Made by a program: the position numbers and the translations under genes
The notes under the pieces: model-generated
Database searches by the model: none
Seen by the model: only the letters and a program-made list of their open reading frames with translations
Told to the model about the DNA's origin: nothing
In this document: positions 55,626 through 64,000 of the stretch, one piece after another
Position numbering within the stretch: position 1 is the first letter of the stretch
Layout: each line of letters begins with the position of its first letter
Source: Leptospira biflexa serovar Patoc strain 'Patoc 1 (Paris)'
Lineage (GTDB): Bacteria; Spirochaetota; Leptospiria; Leptospirales; Leptospiraceae
Assembly: GCF_000017685.1 (NCBI RefSeq)
Contig: NC_010602.1
Location: forward strand, 806,001 to 870,000
DNA: 64,000 bases
Reading direction: 5' to 3'

Positions 55626-58105
55626 ACTACAAAAATAATTCCTTTTATTTGATATTAGAAGTATTGTATGGGCATCTAACGGATCTATTGCGGTTTTTAT
55701 GGCAGAAAAAAAATCAAGTATTGGCCATTGGCTTCATTGTAGGAGTATTTCTTAGTTTTTTCTTTTTAGGTGGCGCCTATGTAGTATGGTCTGGTGAAGA
55801 GACAAGGGTTCATAAATCATTAGAAAAATACAGGTCCGAAGTTTCTAATTTTTACGATAGTTTCCAACCCAAATCAGTGAAGATCCTTGATCGCAGTGGA
55901 AAAGTGATGGGTGAATTTTATCGCCGAAATTTTCGCCCCATTCGTACTGATAATTTAGCAAAACATAATGTCATTGTTTGGGCGGTGTTATCGTCGGAAG
56001 ATCGGGAGTTTTTTTCCCACTCTGGTCTAAACTATACGGCCATTATGCGCGCAGTTGTTACCAATTTGGTTCAGTTTCGATTGTCCCAAGGTGGATCGAC
56101 CATCTCACAACAGTTAGCAAAATTAACTCTTAATCTTGGGAAGCGTAATTTATTCAATAAACTAACTGAATTGTATTGTACGTTTTATATAGAAAGCCAT
56201 TACTCTAAAGAAGAGATTTTGGCTATGTATTTAAACCAAATTTTTTTGGGAGAAGGGAATACTGGAGTGGAAGAAGCCGCTCGATATTATTTTCGTAAAC
56301 CCGCATCGGAACTGAGTCCTGAAGAAGCAGCTCTACTTGTGGGGATTATCCCTGCCCCGAGTGTTTACAATCCCGTTCGGAATCTTGGAATCGCACTTTC
56401 AAGACAGAAACGCGTGTTATACGATATGGCGAGAAATCCGGAACTCCATCCGTCGCAGAAGGATATACCTGTTAAGTTTTCTGATTCCATCGAAGTGAAT
56501 TTAAAACGATTTAGAACCATCTACAAAGTGAAAGAATCAAAGGATGAAGATGGGAATCCCAAATACTCAAGTGAAATTGGAAAGTATGGTGCCGATAAAG
56601 ATTTTCGCGTCAATTTAGCTCCTGATTTTAATTCTGAGATTCGTCGGTTCATTTTAGAAAAATTTTCCAATGAAGATTTGGAAGAACGAGGCCTTCTTGT
56701 TTACACGACCCTCGATTTGGAGAAACAAAGGTTCGCAGAAGATGCTTTGCGCATCGGTGTCGATTCGGTTCGAAGTGATCTCTCCAAACAAGAGTCAGAA
56801 TACCAGAAAAAAGGGAAAGGTGATCTTGCTGAAGTGACAAGGAGCATCTTACCACAGTTAAGTGGATCTATGATTTCACTCGACCCCGAAACGGGAGATG
56901 TGGAGGCAATGGTTGGTGGTTATAAAATCTCAAACGTGTTTCGCTTTAATCGTGCAGAAGAAGCCAAACGCCAACCAGGTTCCACGATCAAAGCTTTGGT
57001 CTATGCACTTGCATTTGAAAAACGAATTGTAAATCCATCCTCTAAAATCAAAGACGAAAAATTGGATATCTCCGGTTACTCACCGAAAAACTGGTACAAA
57101 GGATACAAAGGGGAGATCACTGTCCGCCAAGCTTTGGCCCAATCGGTGAATACGGTATCCGTGAAATTATTACACGAGGTTGGAATTTCTTATTTCATCC
57201 AAAAATTAAGTGCGATCCTTTCGATTCCTGAAGAAGAAGCAGAACAAAGATTCCAACGAAATTTATCCCTAGCGCTTGGTTCCGGTGAACTTAGTCCAAT
57301 GGAGCTTTCTGTGATTTATGCTACCTTAATGAATGGAGGAAGACGAGTCACTCCCCGTAAAATCATTAAAATCACAGACATGGATGGAAATGAATTTTAT
57401 AATACTGTCCCCAATGAAGCCGCCGAACAAATATTAGATCCTGTTGCCTGTGCCATGGCCATCAATACTTTGCAGTCTGTTTTGACTGAAGAAGGAACAA
57501 TGACCTTAAAACGTAAGGAAGGGGAACCATTTTTATACGCGGGTAAAACAGGAACAGTCCAATCTCCAAAACTCAAATCATCAAAATGGAAAGGGATCAA
57601 AGGTGTGAGAGATGTTTGGTTTGCAGGTCTTACTCCAAGGAATGTAACGGTAGTTTGGGTGGGTCATGATGAAGGAGCTCCTTTCCCCGGGTCTGGTTCA
57701 GGAGTGTCTGGAGGAATTTGGTATCGTTATATTCAAAATGTAAAATCGAAATTGGGAATGGGAAACCAATTGGTTCCTAGTTTTGTTGGCGATTTTGTTA
57801 AAGTGGATGTATGCGCTGATGATGGTACCTTAATAGAAAATCATCCTGATTATGTATGTAAGGTGCCTCTTTTTGCACAATATTATTACATTGGAGATTT
57901 ACCTCCGAAACGGAATGGATTTAATAAATCGGATCCACAACCAAATATGATTACCCAGCCCAACCTAACAGAAGAAGATGATTCTGAAATCTCAACCTAT
58001 GAAACTGATGGATCAAAAGTGCAACCTACTGCAGTAGATTCTGTGGAATTGGAACCACCTCTTATAGATAATCGGCGAGTTCGGTATAACGAAGAAACTC
58101 CTTAG
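55622..58105 (+). CDS. Class A penicillin-binding protein (PBP1-like)
   Basis: The 827-residue bifunctional peptidoglycan synthase has one membrane helix (about 34-56). The GT51 transglycosylase domain has [12 protein letters not shown] (catalytic Glu) and [15 protein letters not shown]. The transpeptidase domain has QPGSTIKA (Ser454), SVNTVSV and KTGT (from Lys642). A polar tail of about 90 residues follows. The ATG overlaps the lon stop. Its last 44 bases overlap the solute-binding protein gene on the other strand. Confidence 0.94.
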   Translation: MNYKNNSFYLILEVLYGHLTDLLRFLWQKKNQVLAIGFIVGVFLSFFFLGGAYVVWSGEETRVHKSLEKYRSEVSNFYDSFQPKSVKILDRSGKVMGEFYRRNFRPIRTDNLAKHNVIVWAVLSSEDREFFSHSGLNYTAIMRAVVTNLVQFRLSQGGSTISQQLAKLTLNLGKRNLFNKLTELYCTFYIESHYSKEEILAMYLNQIFLGEGNTGVEEAARYYFRKPASELSPEEAALLVGIIPAPSVYNPVRNLGIALSRQKRVLYDMARNPELHPSQKDIPVKFSDSIEVNLKRFRTIYKVKESKDEDGNPKYSSEIGKYGADKDFRVNLAPDFNSEIRRFILEKFSNEDLEERGLLVYTTLDLEKQRFAEDALRIGVDSVRSDLSKQESEYQKKGKGDLAEVTRSILPQLSGSMISLDPETGDVEAMVGGYKISNVFRFNRAEEAKRQPGSTIKALVYALAFEKRIVNPSSKIKDEKLDISGYSPKNWYKGYKGEITVRQALAQSVNTVSVKLLHEVGISYFIQKLSAILSIPEEEAEQRFQRNLSLALGSGELSPMELSVIYATLMNGGRRVTPRKIIKITDMDGNEFYNTVPNEAAEQILDPVACAMAINTLQSVLTEEGTMTLKRKEGEPFLYAGKTGTVQSPKLKSSKWKGIKGVRDVWFAGLTPRNVTVVWVGHDEGAPFPGSGSGVSGGIWYRYIQNVKSKLGMGNQLVPSFVGDFVKVDVCADDGTLIENHPDYVCKVPLFAQYYYIGDLPPKRNGFNKSDPQPNMITQPNLTEEDDSEISTYETDGSKVQPTAVDSVELEPPLIDNRRVRYNEETP

Positions 58106-59486
58106 ATACCAAATAATTTTCCTGGATGGACCACAGGAAAATCCAGGGTTTGTCCAACGTTACAGTTTCAATTACTTTTATAGCGTCTGTTAAGTTCCGA
58201 TTGGGTTTGTTGAAAATGAGTCCAAGTTTAGGATTTTGATAGAAAGACCTGTTCCCACCATTCCCAGTTTTGTCTGGATGAAAAAGTGGGTCCAAAAAAT
58301 TCCAAACAGAATCATAATCGGAATACCATGTTAGGAGTGTTAAGTCTCCTTTTCCCTCTCCGTTTTCTTTGTATAGAGGAGCTTTTTCCATCGGTTTTAA
58401 TTTAATTTTTAATCCAATCTCTTCTAGCGCTTGTTTAATGGCTCTTCCTTTGGTTTGGTTTTCGTCATCCCCACGCATTCGAAATTCAATTTGTTTTGTT
58501 AAAATATTCGGATAACATCTGGATTGTTTTAATTCAATTAACGCTTTCTCTCTGTTGTATGAAATATCGATGTTAGTTAATTTTAATTTTAATGTTTCCA
58601 AATACGGTAATGGAATTGGACCATACGTTAGATCCGCATGATTTTCTAAGAGTTTTTGAATGATGAGTTCTCTTGGAATACTAAAGTTAAGTGCATTTCG
58701 GAAATGAAAATCAAAACATGGATTCGTTTGGTTGATGGTAACATATTGTACGGATCTTCCTTTTTTTGTTAGAGCGTATATCGATGTTGCTTCTGGGATC
58801 GAAAGTAAAAAATCCGATAGTTTAAAAGCATCTAATTCTGATTTGCGATATAAAAACAATGAGGTCGTAGATTGAGGTAAAATATAAAATCGTATGCTTT
58901 TTGGGAATTGAATTCCATTGTCTTTTTGGTAATGGATGTCGATGAATTCATTTTTTTTCCAATTCACTAGTTTGTATTTCCCATACGTTTTTAACGTATT
59001 TTTTGCCCACTCTTCTTTCCCAATGATAGAGGCAAATGGTAAACTGAGTTTTTCCTTCCATTCCGATTCTGATGTGTCTTTTCGGATATGTAACTCGAGT
59101 ACGGATCCCGAGAGGATCTCAACTGATTTCAAAAACTGATAATCCGCTTTTCTTGGATAGGATTCTAAGATCAGTCGAGATAAACTAAATTGGATGTCCT
59201 GAATTGGTGGACTGTCTGAGTTCAGGGTAAACCGTAAAATGCTTTCGGAAGCACTTTGCACTTTTGTTTCCTTTGTGATCCAAGGGGAGATAAAAAATCC
59301 TTTTTCTGAAATAAAGAGCCCTTGGTGGAGGAATCGAGCTAGTTTTTGGCTTGTGAGATCAGTGCTAAAAAGTGGATCCAAATTCGTTGGGTCTGATGGC
59401 AGAGCAATTTTAATGTCAAACTCTACAGAATCTCTCCTACAAAAAGTGAGGGACAAGAGAAAGAAAACGAGGGATAAGGTTCTCAT
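58062..59486 (-). CDS. Extracellular solute-binding lipoprotein (SBP_bac_5/OppA-like)
   Basis: From the ATG at 59486 the 474-residue protein begins MRTLSLVFFLLSLTFCRRD, a lipoprotein signal with the lipidated Cys in LTFC. IALPSDPTNLDPLFSTDL is the usual start of peptide-binding proteins of ABC importers, and the two-lobe layout extends to the C-terminus. No permease or ATPase genes are adjacent, so the transporter it serves is unknown. Its start codon lies only two bases from the divergent msbA-like start. Confidence 0.85.
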   Translation of the reverse strand: MRTLSLVFFLLSLTFCRRDSVEFDIKIALPSDPTNLDPLFSTDLTSQKLARFLHQGLFISEKGFFISPWITKETKVQSASESILRFTLNSDSPPIQDIQFSLSRLILESYPRKADYQFLKSVEILSGSVLELHIRKDTSESEWKEKLSLPFASIIGKEEWAKNTLKTYGKYKLVNWKKNEFIDIHYQKDNGIQFPKSIRFYILPQSTTSLFLYRKSELDAFKLSDFLLSIPEATSIYALTKKGRSVQYVTINQTNPCFDFHFRNALNFSIPRELIIQKLLENHADLTYGPIPLPYLETLKLKLTNIDISYNREKALIELKQSRCYPNILTKQIEFRMRGDDENQTKGRAIKQALEEIGLKIKLKPMEKAPLYKENGEGKGDLTLLTWYSDYDSVWNFLDPLFHPDKTGNGGNRSFYQNPKLGLIFNKPNRNLTDAIKVIETVTLDKPWIFLWSIQENYLVSKEFLRYTELADYL

Positions 59487-59488
59487 AC

Positions 59489-61372
59489 GTGAAGATTTAC
59501 CGAAAACTCTGGCCATATTTGGCGAAATACAAATACAGACTCAGCTTAGGAGTTTTTCTGTCTATATTTGTTTCTATTTTTAACGGCGCTTCGCTCACCT
59601 CGCTCATCCCAATCTTTGATTCCTTGGGAACTGGCGAAAATTATAAGTTTCAAATTGCCCTAACCAAAAAAGACCAGACACTTCTCTCCGAATATAAAAA
59701 TCCCGATCGTTTGCAAGGGCTGACATACTGGGAATGGCAATTTGCCAATCTCAAAGAAAAAACCAATGCAGAACTTGCCGAAAAAAAACCAGATGATTTG
59801 GTTTATCTATTTTGCCTCATCATTTTACCCATTTATTTTTTGAAGCTTCTTTGCCTGGCAGGCACTGTTTATTTTGTCAATTCGGCTGGGTTACTCGCTG
59901 TAAAAGACCTGCGCCAAGCCCTTTATCAAAAACTCCAAGTATTACCTCTCAATGAATTTTACCGTGAAAAAACGGGAGTTCTCATGAGTCGGGTCATCAA
60001 TGACGTCGACATCGTTGGCAAAGTGGTATCGAATGATTTAAAAGATGCCATCAATGACTTTTTTTACATCATCACCCATTTAATCATCTTACTAGTGTTA
60101 AGTTGGAAATTGTTTTTTTTACTTTTTATTGTCATCCCCCTTATCGTTGGACCGGTGAGTACCTTTGCCGATCGAATTCGAAGGACCACCAAAAACCAAC
60201 AAGAGCAGTTGTCTGAATTAAATGGTGACCTCCAGGAAGTGATTTCTGGAATCCGAGTGATCCGTGCTTTTTCAATGGAAGAAAAGGAAGCGGAACGATT
60301 TTTTAAAGTCAACCAAAACCTATCTGACAAAACATTTAAGACTCACTTTTACCATCAAATAGGTCCCGCCTTAACAGAGTTATCTGGTTCGGTTGTTACC
60401 ATGGTGTTTTTGGGGATAGGAGCTTATTTATTAGAAGATTCCAGTTTTTCCAAAGGTATGTTCATCGCATTTTTTCTAACGCTCATTTTTCTAATGCGTC
60501 CTCTCAAACAAATGAGCATATTGGTGAATTTAATCCAAGCCTCAGTGATAGCAAGTGACCGAGTCTTTGAAATCCTTGGACGGGATGTTGACATCAAAGA
60601 ACCAATATCTCCAAAACCATTAGGTCATTTGGAAAAAGCGATCGAATACAAAAATGTAACTTATCTTTATCCCAATACAGATTTATATGCATTAAAAAAT
60701 ATCAACCTCACCTTACCGAAAGGAGGAACCATTGCCATTGTTGGTTCCTCTGGTGCAGGAAAATCCACATTAGTTGATTTGTTACCAAGATTGATTGATC
60801 CTTCTGAAGGTGGGATTTTTTGGGATGATGTGAACGCCAAAGATTTGAGTTTGGATAATCTCCGAAAACGAATTGGTGTGGTTTCTCAAAATATTTTTTT
60901 GTTCAATGGTTCCATTCGAGAAAACATTGCCTTTGGAAAACCAGATGCATCTGAAGAAGAAATCCGAAGAGCTGCTGAAGATGCATTTGCTTCCGAGTTC
61001 ATTGAATCCTTTGAAGAAGGTTACGATACGATCGTCGGCGAACGGGGAGTGATGTTGTCTGGAGGCCAAAGGCAGAGGATCTCCATTGCAAGGACATTAC
61101 TTGCCAATCCAGAAGTCCTTATTTTAGATGAAGCAACTTCAGCATTGGATACAGAATCGGAAAGATTGATCCAACAAGCATTTGTTCGATTGTACGAAAA
61201 CAAAACGGTTATCATCATTGCTCACCGTTTATCGACTGTTAAAATTGCTGATACGATCTACTATTTAGAAAATGGAGAGATTGTTGAATCCGGAAGTCAC
61301 ACAGATCTCTTACAAAATCCAAATTCCAAATACAAACGATTGTATGATATGCAGTTTTCGAATTCGAATTGA
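59489..61372 (+). CDS. MsbA-like ABC exporter (fused permease-ATPase)
   Basis: The 627-residue half-transporter has six membrane helices in the first 330 residues, with an extra periplasmic-side stretch (about 45-100). The ATPase has GSSGAGKST (from about 419), the Q-loop VVSQNIFLFNGSIREN, the signature LSGGQRQR and the Walker B ILDEATSALD. It likely flips lipid A or another lipid across the inner membrane, but a multidrug exporter cannot be excluded. The start is GTG 59489, with AAGG about 10 bases upstream. Confidence 0.9.
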   Translation: MKIYRKLWPYLAKYKYRLSLGVFLSIFVSIFNGASLTSLIPIFDSLGTGENYKFQIALTKKDQTLLSEYKNPDRLQGLTYWEWQFANLKEKTNAELAEKKPDDLVYLFCLIILPIYFLKLLCLAGTVYFVNSAGLLAVKDLRQALYQKLQVLPLNEFYREKTGVLMSRVINDVDIVGKVVSNDLKDAINDFFYIITHLIILLVLSWKLFFLLFIVIPLIVGPVSTFADRIRRTTKNQQEQLSELNGDLQEVISGIRVIRAFSMEEKEAERFFKVNQNLSDKTFKTHFYHQIGPALTELSGSVVTMVFLGIGAYLLEDSSFSKGMFIAFFLTLIFLMRPLKQMSILVNLIQASVIASDRVFEILGRDVDIKEPISPKPLGHLEKAIEYKNVTYLYPNTDLYALKNINLTLPKGGTIAIVGSSGAGKSTLVDLLPRLIDPSEGGIFWDDVNAKDLSLDNLRKRIGVVSQNIFLFNGSIRENIAFGKPDASEEEIRRAAEDAFASEFIESFEEGYDTIVGERGVMLSGGQRQRISIARTLLANPEVLILDEATSALDTESERLIQQAFVRLYENKTVIIIAHRLSTVKIADTIYYLENGEIVESGSHTDLLQNPNSKYKRLYDMQFSNSN

Positions 61373-61478
61373 AACTAAGGATTCCAAGTCGATAGAATGT
61401 AATCAAAAACAAATTTCAATTTCTAGTTCTATCATTCCACACAAATGAAATCTTTTGTTTGAATCATCAGTTTTTGAA

Positions 61479-61889
61479 TTATGCCAATCGACCAGTGCCA
61501 CAGTTCGGGCAAAATTTTGCATTGGGTACTGGAACAAAAGATCCACAATTGGCACATGTCCAGTTTGAGTTGATCTTCGGTTGGTTCATCGTTACTGTCC
61601 CTTTTCGTTTTTCCACTAATTCCGATTCAACTGTTTCCAATTCTTCTATGTAAGGAATGGATTGAGATTGGAATTCCTCTTCTGTGAGTTTTCCAGAATC
61701 AAAGTCAGATCGAATGTCTTTTAAAGAATCGAGTAGGTTACTCTTTTTTTCATAAATAGCTTTGAGGTGTGCCTCGGTTTCTTTCCCAAAGGGAGATTCA
61801 TCCACTTGGAACCGATAGTAAAACAATATAAATGGCGCAATCAGAATGATTCCAAATAATACCGAATAGAAATATAAGAGAAAATCCAT
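61479..61889 (-). CDS. Membrane-anchored zinc-ribbon protein
   Basis: The 136-residue protein has an N-terminal membrane helix (about 4-25) and a charged helical, probably coiled-coil segment (about 35-95, including DSGKLTEEEFQSQ, reminiscent of CcmI-like proteins). The C-terminal zinc ribbon is CANCGSFVPVPNAKFCPNCG, with two CxxC pairs. The function is unknown. It is convergent with the exporter gene; 106 bases between them hold no clear gene. Confidence 0.75.
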   Translation of the reverse strand: MDFLLYFYSVLFGIILIAPFILFYYRFQVDESPFGKETEAHLKAIYEKKSNLLDSLKDIRSDFDSGKLTEEEFQSQSIPYIEELETVESELVEKRKGTVTMNQPKINSNWTCANCGSFVPVPNAKFCPNCGTGRLA

Positions 61890-61960
61890 ACGTTCAGAAT
61901 TTGGACTTTTTATTTTTAGGCAATCTCTTTATCTTTGGTCAAAGAAGAGATTTTAGATTT

Positions 61961-63463
61961 ATGACCGTATCCAACTCACTGATAGAAGAAAAATTAAAAA
62001 CTGCCGAAGAAATCGCCCAATTATTACCAAATCATGTGACAATGGGCTGTTCAGGATTCACTCCTGCCGGATATCCAAAACTGATCCCCCAAGCCTTTGC
62101 CAATCGTATTGAAACTGAAAAAAAATCTGGCAAAACTTTTTCTATCAATCTTTACGCTGGTGCCTCCACTGGAGAAGAGTTAGATGGTGTTCTCGCGAAA
62201 ACGGGAGCACTTAAATTAAGAATTCCTTACCAATCCAATTCATATTTACGAAACTTAATCAACCAAGGGGAAACGGATTTTATTGATATGCACCTTTCCC
62301 ATGTCGTCAAATACATCGAACATGGAATTTTACCAAAAATTGATGTTGCCATTGTGGAAGCAATTGATGTGACCAACGATGGAAAAATTTATTTGTCTAC
62401 ATCCTCTGGAATGAGTGCCACATATATCAAAAATGCAGAATCCGTTTATATCGAGTTAACCGACACGCATCCTCTGGAACTTAAGAACTACCATGATATT
62501 TATTTACCAAGCCATCATTCCAAAGGTGGGCCGATTCCCATCATCAATCCACAGGATCGAATTGGGGAATCTTATGTACAAGTCCCACCTGAAAAAATAA
62601 AAGGAATTGTTCGATCAAGTAAACCAGATGCCGCAACCGTATTTAAAACTCCTGATTCTGATTGCCAAAACATTGCAGCCCATGTCTTAGAATTCATCCA
62701 ACATGAAATCAAAATGGGAAGGATTCCAAAAGAATACCTACCTTTTCAAAATGGGGTGGGTAACATCGCAAATGCTGTGCTTGCGAGTATGGCAAAAGAT
62801 CCAAAATTCCACGCCATTCAAATGTATACTGAAGTGGTGCAAGATTCCGTATTTGATTTGATTGATGCTGGCAAATTAGAGATTGCATCTACATCAGCTC
62901 TCACCTTTTCCGAGTTAGGTTTGAAACGATTTCATGAGAATATATCTGCTTGGAAGTCAAAATTTGTGATCCGACCTCAAGAGATTTCGAATCATCCAGA
63001 AGTGATCCGTCGAATGGGTCTGATTGCCATGAATACAGCGATTGAAATCGATATTTATGGAAATGTAAACTCCACTCATGTGATGGGTACATCGATGATG
63101 AATGGAATTGGAGGATCAGGAGATTTTACACGGAATTCCCATCTTAGTATTTTTATGACACCTTCTCTTGCCAAGGATGGAAACATATCTGCCATTGTTC
63201 CGATGGTTTCCCATACAGATCATAATGAACATTCAACGATGATTTTTGTTACCGAAAATGGATTGGCAGATTTAAGAGGATGCCCACCCAAAAAACGTGC
63301 AGAACTGATCATAGAAAAATGTGCTCACCCAATCTACAGAGACAAACTTCGCTCTTATTATGAAACTGCACTCAAAGTTTCCAAAGGCAAACACACTCCG
63401 CATGATTTAGAAAATGCATTGTCTTGGCATGTGAAGTTTTTAAAGACAGGAAGTATGAAGTGA
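61961..63463 (+). CDS. Acetyl-CoA hydrolase / succinyl-CoA:acetate CoA-transferase family
   Basis: The 500-residue enzyme moves CoA between acids through a glutamyl-CoA intermediate. The catalytic Glu is in YTEVVQD (Glu291). Also present are MGCSGFTPAGYPK at the start, QNGVGNIANAVLA, and GIGGSGDFTRNSHLS near the end. Family members include AarC-like succinyl-CoA:acetate transferases and Cat1; the donor cannot be fixed. The ATG at 61961 fits the family better than the in-frame start at 61901. The stop overlaps the next GTG. Confidence 0.88.
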   Translation: MTVSNSLIEEKLKTAEEIAQLLPNHVTMGCSGFTPAGYPKLIPQAFANRIETEKKSGKTFSINLYAGASTGEELDGVLAKTGALKLRIPYQSNSYLRNLINQGETDFIDMHLSHVVKYIEHGILPKIDVAIVEAIDVTNDGKIYLSTSSGMSATYIKNAESVYIELTDTHPLELKNYHDIYLPSHHSKGGPIPIINPQDRIGESYVQVPPEKIKGIVRSSKPDAATVFKTPDSDCQNIAAHVLEFIQHEIKMGRIPKEYLPFQNGVGNIANAVLASMAKDPKFHAIQMYTEVVQDSVFDLIDAGKLEIASTSALTFSELGLKRFHENISAWKSKFVIRPQEISNHPEVIRRMGLIAMNTAIEIDIYGNVNSTHVMGTSMMNGIGGSGDFTRNSHLSIFMTPSLAKDGNISAIVPMVSHTDHNEHSTMIFVTENGLADLRGCPPKKRAELIIEKCAHPIYRDKLRSYYETALKVSKGKHTPHDLENALSWHVKFLKTGSMK

Positions 63464-64000
63464 TTGCTATTGTCGGATCAGGAATCACGGGACTCACTGC
63501 GGCTTGGGCCCTCAATAAATTTTGTGAAGTTTCTTTATATGAGAAACATTCAGATGTTGGAATGGCTGCATTTGGAGCCAAACAAATGATAGGCGGAAAT
63601 GAAGTGGAATTTGATATCCCTTTTCGTACGATCAAAAGAGATTATTATCCTACATTGTTTCAGGTTTATGACAGAGCTGACATTCAGACAAAAGTTGTGG
63701 ATTATTCGTTTCGAGTGGATTCAAGCGATCAATCTGTGTTTGGTTTTTTTTCCAAAAATATTTTTGGTCACCACTTTGGATTTCCAACAGCAGATGTATT
63801 TTTGTCAAAAAAAGGGAGAAACATATTCTCAGATTTACTTAAGTTTTATACAAATGCAAAAACGGATTGGAAAAACGAAAACCCAAACATCACCATTTTA
63901 GATTTTTTAAAAAAATACAATTATTCTCACGAATTTATTTTTGAGTTTTTGTTACCTACCTTTGCTTTGGTAAACACTTGCAAAACAGATACTGTCGCAC
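63460..64000 (+). CDS. FAD-dependent amine oxidase-like oxidoreductase (3' end missing)
   Basis: The frame opens at a GTG overlapping the CoA-transferase stop (GTGA) and stays open to the window end, giving 180 codons. The N-terminus IAIVGSGITGLTAAWAL is the Rossmann FAD-binding GxGxxG motif, followed by the acidic residue that holds the ribose in VSLYEKH. MIGGNEVEFDIPFRTI resembles the flavin amine oxidase/desaturase superfamily, including the oxidoreductases near cyclopropane-fatty-acid synthases. The substrate cannot be told from this part. Confidence 0.8.
   Translation, partial: MIAIVGSGITGLTAAWALNKFCEVSLYEKHSDVGMAAFGAKQMIGGNEVEFDIPFRTIKRDYYPTLFQVYDRADIQTKVVDYSFRVDSSDQSVFGFFSKNIFGHHFGFPTADVFLSKKGRNIFSDLLKFYTNAKTDWKNENPNITILDFLKKYNYSHEFIFEFLLPTFALVNTCKTDTVA

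Overview
The window is a gene-dense stretch of a spirochaete chromosome, almost certainly Leptospira. The strongest evidence is an OmpL1 porin gene (26426-27328), a protein I know only from that genus. Other support comes from a DUF1574-type SGNH protein, lipoboxes of the loose spirochaete type, A+T-rich coding sequence and very frequent TTG/GTG starts. Biosynthetic genes for biotin, folate, shikimate/tryptophan, branched-chain amino acids and pyrimidines fit a free-living (saprophytic-clade) species, but I cannot fix the species.

Layout. 1-8.5 kb: the end of an MBL-fold hydrolase; a DUF2079 membrane protein and an aldolase-like protein; signal peptidase I with atpZ; an acetolactate synthase preceded by a Val/Leu-rich leader peptide with mutually exclusive RNA hairpins; then amtB-PII on the other strand. 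8.6-10 kb: a glutathione peroxidase-OhrR pair, flanked by two copies of a G/C-rich repeat and preceded by a likely OhrR operator. 10-24.4 kb: a complete F1Fo ATP synthase operon (I-like, B, E, F, H, A, G, D, C) running closely into an SLBB protein, a 774-residue acidic protein with seven copies of a short motif, a GAF-GAF-degenerate-GGDEF protein and an MBOAT/SGNH O-acyltransferase pair.

24.3-33 kb: carA with a small follower gene, an unknown exported protein, ompL1, pterin dehydratase, two EamA transporters, uracil-DNA glycosylase, an rRNA-methyltransferase-like protein, an AI-2E transporter and a cyclic-nucleotide-binding protein. 33-39.7 kb: bioD-bioA-bioB (no bioF), a GPH-type symporter, a 59-residue protein, an SGNH lipoprotein and serB. 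39.6-45.6 kb: a minus-strand series aroE-folC-tetR-trpF-mutS, with a large inverted repeat at the tetR promoter. 45.7-64 kb: a small membrane protein, a WaaE-like glycosyltransferase, two stand-alone GHKL ATPases, a degenerate amidohydrolase-like exported protein, an S1-domain protein, trmL, uvrB, lon, a class A penicillin-binding protein, a solute-binding lipoprotein, an MsbA-like exporter, a zinc-ribbon protein, a CoA-transferase and the start of a flavin oxidoreductase.

I saw no rRNA, tRNA, CRISPR array, prophage or insertion sequence. Most of the window is ordinary core genome. The most notable signals are the branched-chain amino-acid leader at 4938-5071, the seven-repeat acidic scaffold with its GAF partner (17.5-21.9 kb), and the gpx-ohrR cassette between direct repeats.
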